Positions 58,525 through 64,000 of a stretch of 64,000 bases of DNA are shown piece after piece. Below the pieces are notes generated by a model. It was not told the origin of the DNA. It did no database searches and was given only the letters and a program-made list of their open reading frames with translations. Origin of the DNA: Thiospirochaeta perfilievii (GTDB taxonomy: Bacteria > Spirochaetota > Spirochaetia > DSM-2461); the NCBI RefSeq assembly GCF_008329945.1, contig NZ_CP035807.1, forward strand, positions 2,294,001 through 2,358,000, in the 5' to 3' direction. Each line of letters begins with the position of its first letter. Position 1 is the stretch's first letter. A program made the position numbers and the translations under genes.

Positions 58525-59142
58525 ATGATAAGTCTTATCGGCAAAAAAGTTGGAATGACACAGGTATTTAACGACAATGGTGAATTGGTACCTGTAACGG
58601 TTGTAAAATTCGAATCAAATATTGTTGTAGCTCAAAGAGAGACAGCAAAAGATGGTTATGATGCAGTAGTTATAGGAACAGTTGAAACTAAAGAATCAAA
58701 AGTTTCTAAACCTGTTGCTGGTCAGTTCAAAGAAGTAACGCCTCAAAAACATGTAATGGAATTTAGAGGATTTGATAAAGAGTGCAAAATTGGTGACTCT
58801 TTTGGTGTAGAGCTACTTGATGGAATATCTTTTGTGGATGTTACAGGTACTTCTAAAGGTAAAGGTTACCAGGGTGTAATGAAGAAGCATGGTTTTGGTG
58901 GTGGTAGAGCTACTCATGGTTCAAAGTTTCACAGAGAAGCTGGTGGTACAGGTATGGCTACATATCCAGGTCGTGTTATTAAAAACACAAAAATGGCTGG
59001 AAGAATGGGTAGCGATAAAAAAACTGTGCAAAATCTTGAATTAGTTAAAGTTGATGCAGAGATGCAGATTGCTTTAATTAAGGGTGCTGTTCCTGGTAAA
59101 CGAGGTGGACTCGTGATCGTTAGAAACGCGAAGAAAAAGTAG
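58525..59142 (+). CDS. rplC: 50S ribosomal protein L3
   Basis: 205 residues; the signature [16 protein letters not shown] (target of N5-Gln methylation in other bacteria sits next to it) and a C-terminal barrel ([13 protein letters not shown]) are present. Weak SD (AGGATAGG). Confidence 0.96.
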   Translation: MISLIGKKVGMTQVFNDNGELVPVTVVKFESNIVVAQRETAKDGYDAVVIGTVETKESKVSKPVAGQFKEVTPQKHVMEFRGFDKECKIGDSFGVELLDGISFVDVTGTSKGKGYQGVMKKHGFGGGRATHGSKFHREAGGTGMATYPGRVIKNTKMAGRMGSDKKTVQNLELVKVDAEMQIALIKGAVPGKRGGLVIVRNAKKK

Positions 59143-59150
59143 GGGATATT

Positions 59151-59774
59151 ATGGACAAAAAGGTATATTCAATAGAGGGTAAAGAATTAAGAACTGTTAC
59201 TCTTGATGATGCTGTATTCGCTCGTGAAGTTAGCGAAGGTTCAATTTATCTTGCTATAAATAATGAGCTTGCTAACAAAAGAGTTGGAACTGCATGTACA
59301 AAGGGTCGTAAAGACGTAAAAGGTAGTACTGCTAAACCTTGGAAACAGAAAGGAACTGGTCGAGCTCGTGCTGGTGATAAGAAATCTCCAGTTTGGGTAG
59401 GTGGTGGAACTGCATTTGGTCCTAAACCAAGAGACTATAGCTACACAATGCCAAGAAAAGCTAAAAGATTGGCTATGAAGTCAATTTTAAGTTTAAAAGC
59501 TAAAACAGATCTTATTACTGTTATCGAAGACTTTACAATTGAGTCTGGTAAAACTAAAGATTTTGTTAAGGTAATTAGCAATTTTGTAGAGAAAGAAAGA
59601 ACTGTTGTTATTCTAAAAGATGATGATGCAATGGTAAGAAGAGCTGGAAGAAACGTTCCAAACGTTAAGTTTTTAGCCTATAACAGATTAAGAGCGCATG
59701 ATCTTTTCTACGGAAAAAAGATTGTTGTTCTAGAAGGCGCAGTTGAAAAACTGAACGAATTCTACGGGAAATAA
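59151..59774 (+). CDS. rplD: 50S ribosomal protein L4
   Basis: 207 residues with the extended exit-tunnel loop (KGSTAKPWKQKGTGRARAG). In E. coli L4 represses the S10 operon; no such control element is claimed here. Starts 8 bp after rplC. Confidence 0.96.
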   Translation: MDKKVYSIEGKELRTVTLDDAVFAREVSEGSIYLAINNELANKRVGTACTKGRKDVKGSTAKPWKQKGTGRARAGDKKSPVWVGGGTAFGPKPRDYSYTMPRKAKRLAMKSILSLKAKTDLITVIEDFTIESGKTKDFVKVISNFVEKERTVVILKDDDAMVRRAGRNVPNVKFLAYNRLRAHDLFYGKKIVVLEGAVEKLNEFYGK

Positions 59775-59785
59775 TAAGGATTTAA

Positions 59786-60103
59786 ATGATGACAGTTGAT
59801 CAAATAATTTTAGAGCCGGTTATTACTGAGAAATCTATTAACTTACGTGAAAATGCAAAAAAACAGTATACTTTTAAAGTAAATGTTAAAGCAAACAAAT
59901 TACAGATCAAAAGAGCTGTAAGTAAGTTATTTTCAGTAACTGCTACTGATTGTAATATTGTGAATGTGAAGAGAAAACAGAAGGCAAACCTTCCTGTTTC
60001 TAGAGCCAGCTATAAACGTGGTCATGGTTTTACTGCAGCTTGGAAAAAAGCTATAGTAACTCTTGCTGATGGTGAGAGAATTGACATGTTTGAAGGCGCA
60101 TAG
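59786..60103 (+). CDS. rplW: 50S ribosomal protein L23
   Basis: 105 residues; [11 protein letters not shown] and the [19 protein letters not shown] strand-helix are typical. It forms the docking site for SRP and trigger factor at the tunnel exit. Two tandem ATG codons (59786, 59789) after AAGGA. Confidence 0.95.
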   Translation: MMTVDQIILEPVITEKSINLRENAKKQYTFKVNVKANKLQIKRAVSKLFSVTATDCNIVNVKRKQKANLPVSRASYKRGHGFTAAWKKAIVTLADGERIDMFEGA

Positions 60104-60126
60104 AGCGAAGGTTTAGGAGGAATTCT

Positions 60127-60951
60127 GTGGGAATAAAAACTTATAATCCTAGAACACCGTCTCAACGATATAGACAGAGTTTAACAACTGAAGGTTTATC
60201 AAAAGAAAGACCTTTAAAAGCTTTATCTAAAGGGACTTCCAGCAAAGCCGGTAGAGGTGCAGGTGGAAGAATCAGTGTTAGAAGACGTGGTGGTGGACAT
60301 AAAAAGAAGTTAAGAGCAATTGATTTTAAACGAAATAAATTTGGTGTACCAGGAAGTGTTAAAGCTATCGAATACGATCCAAATAGAAGTGCAAATCTTG
60401 CTTTAATTTATTATGCTGATGGTGAAAAACGATATATTATCGCACCTAAAGGCTTAGAAGTAGGCGCAACTATAGTAAGTGGAAATGATGCACCAATTGC
60501 TATTGGTAACGCACTACCATTAGAGCTTATACCTGTTGGTAGAACAATACATAATATTGAACTACAGCTTGGTAAAGGAGCTCAATTAGTAAGATCTGCA
60601 GGTGCTGGAGCACAACTTGCTGCAAAAGAAGGGGATTACGTAACAGTAAAACTACCTTCAGGTGAAATGAGACTAGTTTTCAAAAAATGTATGGCTACAT
60701 TAGGTGAAGTTGGTAACTCTGATCACATGAACATCAAGTTAGGTAAAGCTGGTAGATCCAGATGGCTAGGGAAAAGACCAAAAGTTAGGGGTGTTGTAAT
60801 GAACCCTGTTGATCACCCGCATGGTGGTGGTGAAGGTAAAACTTCTGGTGGTAGACATCCTGTTTCTCCTTGGGGACAGCCTACGAAAGGTTTCAAAACA
60901 AGAAAGAAACATAACAAAACTGACAAATTTATTGTCAAACGAAGAAAATAG
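60127..60951 (+). CDS. rplB: 50S ribosomal protein L2
   Basis: 274 residues starting with GTG after TAGGAGGAAT. The peptidyl-transferase-associated [20 protein letters not shown] segment with the conserved His is intact. Confidence 0.97.
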   Translation: MGIKTYNPRTPSQRYRQSLTTEGLSKERPLKALSKGTSSKAGRGAGGRISVRRRGGGHKKKLRAIDFKRNKFGVPGSVKAIEYDPNRSANLALIYYADGEKRYIIAPKGLEVGATIVSGNDAPIAIGNALPLELIPVGRTIHNIELQLGKGAQLVRSAGAGAQLAAKEGDYVTVKLPSGEMRLVFKKCMATLGEVGNSDHMNIKLGKAGRSRWLGKRPKVRGVVMNPVDHPHGGGEGKTSGGRHPVSPWGQPTKGFKTRKKHNKTDKFIVKRRK

Positions 60952-60960
60952 GAGTAAAGC

Positions 60961-61236
60961 GTGTCAAGATCAATTAAAAAGGGTCCATTTGTCGCTAAAA
61001 GCCTTTATAAGAAAGTTGAAGCTGCTAAAGCTGGCGATAAAAAGATGATCAAGACTTTTTCTAGAACATCGACTATTGTACCTGATATGGTTGGATTAAC
61101 TGTATCTGTATACAATGGTAAAACTTGGGTTCCTGTGTATGTAACTGAGAATCTTGTTGGACATAAATTCGGTGAATTCGCTCCTACAAGAATGTACAGA
61201 GGTCACGCTGGATCTGACAAGAAGTCTAAGAAATAG
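60961..61236 (+). CDS. rpsS: 30S ribosomal protein S19
   Basis: 91 residues, GTG start. RSIKKGPFV at the N-terminus and [18 protein letters not shown] signature are present. Confidence 0.97.
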   Translation: MSRSIKKGPFVAKSLYKKVEAAKAGDKKMIKTFSRTSTIVPDMVGLTVSVYNGKTWVPVYVTENLVGHKFGEFAPTRMYRGHAGSDKKSKK

Positions 61237-61247
61237 GTTGGGTATAA

Positions 61248-61613
61248 ATGGAAGCAAAAAAAGGTTATAGCGCCAAAGCTAAAGGTTTACCAATGTCTCC
61301 TTTTAAGATACGACCTGTTGCTGATTTAGTAAGAGGTAAATCTTATGTTGAATCAGTTGCAGTATTAGAAGCTTTGCCAAATAAAAGTGCTAAGCTTTTA
61401 AGAAAAGTACTTCAATCTGCTGGTGCAAACGCAATGTTTCAAAACAGCCAGTTAGATGAAGAGATGTTGTATGTAAAAGAGCTACTTGTTGATGCAGGAC
61501 CAAGTCAAAAAAGAATCTGGCCAAGATCAAGAGGTAGAGCAGATAGATTAATTAAGAGATCCGCTCACATCTTAGTTGTGTTGGATGAAAAAAAGTTGCA
61601 GGGGAATAAGTAG
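61248..61613 (+). CDS. rplV: 50S ribosomal protein L22
   Basis: 121 residues; KIRPVADLVRG and the tunnel-lining beta-hairpin PSQKRIWPRSRGRAD are visible. Followed directly by rpsC with no gap. Confidence 0.96.
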   Translation: MEAKKGYSAKAKGLPMSPFKIRPVADLVRGKSYVESVAVLEALPNKSAKLLRKVLQSAGANAMFQNSQLDEEMLYVKELLVDAGPSQKRIWPRSRGRADRLIKRSAHILVVLDEKKLQGNK

Positions 61614-62318
61614 ATGGGACAAAAAGTACATCCTTACGGACTAAGACTTGGAATCAATAAAACATGGAAATCGAAGTGGTATGTTGATCCTAAAGATTAT
61701 GCAAACACTTTACATGAAGATTTACAGATCAGACATGCTGTATTAAATAGTGCAGAGGGTAAAAGTGCTGATATTTCAGATGTTGAAATAATCAGACAAC
61801 CTCAAAGAGTTACTATTATGGTACATACAGCAAGACCTGGTGTGATAATTGGTTCTAAAGGTGCTAATATTGAAAAACTGGGTAAAGATCTTCAGAAATT
61901 TACATCTCAAAAAATCAACATTAAGATTAAAGAGATTAAAAAACCTGAAGTTGATGCTCAGATAATTGCACTAAATGTTGCAAAACAATTAAAAGGTAGA
62001 GCTGCATTTAGACGTGTTTTAAAAATGGCTATGCAAAATGCTATGAGAGCCGGCGCTCAGGGAATCAAGATTAAGATTTCTGGTCGTTTAGGTGGAGCAG
62101 AAATGGCAAGAGCACAACTGGTTAAAGAAGGTAGAACTCCGCTACATACTTTAAGAGCTAATATCGATTACGGATTCTCTAGAGCAGAAACAACTTATGG
62201 TGCCATTGGTGTTAAAGTTTGGGTGTTCAACGGTGAAGTATATGGTAATGAGCAAAAAGATGACGCTGGACTTCTAGTTAAGAAACAGCGGGAAAGCCGA
62301 CCTTCAAGGAGCAATTAA
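61614..62318 (+). CDS. rpsC: 30S ribosomal protein S3
   Basis: 234 residues. KH domain [14 protein letters not shown] and the C-terminal [12 protein letters not shown] motif are intact. Part of the mRNA entry channel. The ATG follows the rplV TAG directly. Confidence 0.97.
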   Translation: MGQKVHPYGLRLGINKTWKSKWYVDPKDYANTLHEDLQIRHAVLNSAEGKSADISDVEIIRQPQRVTIMVHTARPGVIIGSKGANIEKLGKDLQKFTSQKINIKIKEIKKPEVDAQIIALNVAKQLKGRAAFRRVLKMAMQNAMRAGAQGIKIKISGRLGGAEMARAQLVKEGRTPLHTLRANIDYGFSRAETTYGAIGVKVWVFNGEVYGNEQKDDAGLLVKKQRESRPSRSN

Positions 62319-62319
62319 C

Positions 62320-62742
62320 GTGTTAAGTCCAAAACGAGTTAAACATAGAAAGGTACATAGAGGTAGAGCAATTCCTAAAGGTTCTGCTACAAAAGGAAAT
62401 AAAATTTCTTTTGGTGAAATCGGTTTAGTATCAACTGAGAACGAGTGGATAACTAGTCGTCAGATTGAAGCTGCCAGAATTGCATCTACAAGATTTTGTA
62501 AAAGAGAAGGAAAAGTATTCATCAGAATTTTCCCTCATATTCCTTATACAAAAAAACCTGCAGAAACTAGACAGGGTAAAGGTAAGGGATCTGTAGAGAA
62601 ATGGGTTGCAGCTGTTAAAAATGGGACTGTAATGTTCGAAATTGGTGGTGTCGATTTAGGTGTCGCTAGAAGAGCATTAGAGCTTGCAGCAGGTAAACTT
62701 CCTGTTAAGTGCAAGATTGTTGAGAGAAGGAATCTGGGGTAG
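62320..62742 (+). CDS. rplP: 50S ribosomal protein L16
   Basis: 140 residues, GTG start after AAGGAGC in the rpsC end. [14 protein letters not shown] and the [14 protein letters not shown] signature are typical. It contacts the A- and P-site tRNAs. Confidence 0.96.
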   Translation: MLSPKRVKHRKVHRGRAIPKGSATKGNKISFGEIGLVSTENEWITSRQIEAARIASTRFCKREGKVFIRIFPHIPYTKKPAETRQGKGKGSVEKWVAAVKNGTVMFEIGGVDLGVARRALELAAGKLPVKCKIVERRNLG

Positions 62743-62745
62743 GAT

Positions 62746-62943
62746 ATGAAAAAGAATACTAACCTTACTTTAGAAGAGTGTCTTGCTAAGAAAGATGAGC
62801 TTAAAAAAGAGTTACAGGATTTAAGATTTAATATGGTTTTAGGTCATGTTGAAAATCCAGTTGCAAAGAGAAATATCAGAAGAGATATTGCTCGAATGAA
62901 CACTGTGATTCGTGAAATTGAACTAAGTATCAGAAAGGCTTAG
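62746..62943 (+). CDS. rpmC: 50S ribosomal protein L29
   Basis: 65 residues, two-helix protein; the [15 protein letters not shown] signature and [11 protein letters not shown] helix are present. Starts 3 bp after rplP. Confidence 0.95.
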   Translation: MKKNTNLTLEECLAKKDELKKELQDLRFNMVLGHVENPVAKRNIRRDIARMNTVIREIELSIRKA

Positions 62944-62953
62944 GAGATAGACT

Positions 62954-63211
62954 GTGGAAAATAAATCAAATAAAAAGCTTTTTACAGGAATCGTAGAAAG
63001 TAATAAGATGGAAAAAACAATTGTTGTTCGAGTAACAACTAAGGTTTTACATCCACTTTATAAGAAATACGTTACTAGTAGTAAGAAATATATGGCTCAC
63101 GATGAAAATAGTGAAGCAAATATTGGCGATACTGTAAGAATTATTGAGTCTAGACCAATGAGTAAAAGAAAAAAATGGGCTATGACTGAAATCGTTGAAA
63201 AAGCGAAATAG
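62954..63211 (+). CDS. rpsQ: 30S ribosomal protein S17
   Basis: 85 residues, GTG start after AGGAGAT. The OB-fold motifs GIVESNKMEKTIVVRV, HPLYKKYV and GDTVRIIESRPMSKRKKW are clear. Confidence 0.96.
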   Translation: MENKSNKKLFTGIVESNKMEKTIVVRVTTKVLHPLYKKYVTSSKKYMAHDENSEANIGDTVRIIESRPMSKRKKWAMTEIVEKAK

Positions 63212-63220
63212 GGGTAATTT

Positions 63221-63589
63221 ATGATTCAAATGCAAACTTACCTTAATGTCGCTGATAACAGCGGTGGAAAAAAGGTAATGTGTATTAAGGTATTAGGTGG
63301 TTCTCATAGAATGACTGCCACTGTTGGTGATATCATCGTTGTAGCTGTAAAAGAGGCTTTACCAAACTCCGGAATTAAAAAGGGAGAGGTTAAGAAAGCT
63401 GTTATTGTTAGAACACACAAAGAGATTAGAAGAAAAGATGGTTCTTATATCAGATTTGATGATAATGCTTGTGTTATTCTTGATGATAAATTAGAGCCTG
63501 TTGGTAAGCGTATTTTTGGACCTGTTGCTAGGGAGCTTAGAGAAGTTGGTCAAATGAAGATCGTTTCTTTAGCACCTGAGGTACTGTAG
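63221..63589 (+). CDS. rplN: 50S ribosomal protein L14
   Basis: 122 residues, [20 protein letters not shown]-terminus and [13 protein letters not shown]-terminus as in the family. Confidence 0.97.
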   Translation: MIQMQTYLNVADNSGGKKVMCIKVLGGSHRMTATVGDIIVVAVKEALPNSGIKKGEVKKAVIVRTHKEIRRKDGSYIRFDDNACVILDDKLEPVGKRIFGPVARELREVGQMKIVSLAPEVL

Positions 63590-63597
63590 GGGGACTT

Positions 63598-63927
63598 ATG
63601 GCTGTAAAATATAAGATTAAGAAAGGTGACTTAGTACAAATTATTGCTGGAAAAGATTTTAATAAAAAAAATCCTAAAACTGGTAAGGTATTAAAAGTTA
63701 ACCAAGAAAAAGGCCGAGTAATTGTAGAGGGTATTAACATTGTTAAGAAAACTGTAAAAGGTAACCCTCAGACTGGTGAAAAAGGTTCAATTGTTGAGGT
63801 TGAAGCAGCTTTAGATATTTCTAATGTTAAAGTTGTTTGTCCTAAGTGTGGACCAGTACGAGTTGGAATCAAAATTGATGCTAACGAAAAAACTCGTGTT
63901 TGTAAGAAGTGTGGGGAAAAACTGTAA
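63598..63927 (+). CDS. rplX: 50S ribosomal protein L24
   Basis: 109 residues with KOW motif (KGDLVQIIAGKD) and a C-terminal CPKC...CKKC pair able to bind zinc, a common variant. Its TAA overlaps the rplE ATG by one base. Confidence 0.95.
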   Translation: MAVKYKIKKGDLVQIIAGKDFNKKNPKTGKVLKVNQEKGRVIVEGINIVKKTVKGNPQTGEKGSIVEVEAALDISNVKVVCPKCGPVRVGIKIDANEKTRVCKKCGEKL

Positions 63928-64000
63928 TGGGATACGTACCTAAATTAAAAGCTGAATACAAAAACAGTATTGCAGATGCAATGAATAAGGAATTTGGTTA
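63927..64000 (+). CDS. rplE: 50S ribosomal protein L5 (3'-truncated by window edge)
   Basis: The first 24 codons are visible: MGYVPKLKAEYKNSI followed by ADAMNKEFGY, matching the L5 N-terminus. The gene continues beyond the window. Confidence 0.9.
   Translation, partial: MGYVPKLKAEYKNSIADAMNKEFG

Noticed and set aside
60809-61048. Plus-strand frame of 79 codons across the rplB-rpsS junction
   Set aside because: It overlaps two certain ribosomal protein genes in another frame and has no recognisable similarity.

Overview
The window looks like chromosomal DNA of a low-GC, free-living spirochaete (Spirochaeta-like). This is inferred from gene order (rpmG, tRNA-Trp, secE, nusG, rplKAJL, rpoBC, rpsLG, then tuf leading the S10 ribosomal cluster with no fusA between), from an Asn at the rifampicin-contact position of RpoB as known in spirochaetes, and from the AT-rich codon use. 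No species name can be supported from the sequence alone.

Layout. (1) Positions 1-18806 are one uninterrupted reading frame, open already at the left edge, for the C-terminal >6,260 residues of a giant repetitive surface-type protein. It holds eight spaced W-G...NW...P modules, three in-frame tandem copies of an 1,866-bp unit (two almost identical) and a FlgD/sorting-like C-terminal domain. A family-2 glycosyltransferase starts directly at its stop codon. (2) 19617-44338 is a compact housekeeping and signalling region: nagA, an M20C dipeptidase, a chemotaxis receptor, a class IV aminotransferase plus an unknown membrane protein, a thioesterase-BrkB-adenylate cyclase run, a NatAB-like ABC exporter, umuDC, a histidine kinase-response regulator-RNase II run, an unusual protein with an embedded HPr-like domain together with YjbQ and a NadR-like nucleotidyltransferase, argH, a Na/phosphate symporter and PRPP synthase. 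Four of the five convergent gene pairs overlap at their 3' ends. (3) 44363-64000 is the transcription-translation superlocus: tRNA-Thr, rpmG, tRNA-Trp, secE, nusG, rplKAJL, rpoBC, rpsLG, tuf and the S10-spc cluster as far as a truncated rplE.

Most notable observations. The giant gene has a nested repeat architecture and recent internal duplication. Several genes (umuD, the HPr-like gene, and the divergent aminotransferase/thioesterase pair) have a -10-like hexamer only 5-6 nt before the ATG and no Shine-Dalgarno, which suggests leaderless mRNAs. umuD has an 18-bp palindromic operator covering its -10. The essential gene rpsL carries a one-base frameshift in an A run, most likely a sequence error. 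A nucleotidyltransferase has its N-terminal motif encoded upstream of the first available ATG with no canonical start codon. I saw no CRISPR array, insertion sequence, prophage or classical defence system.
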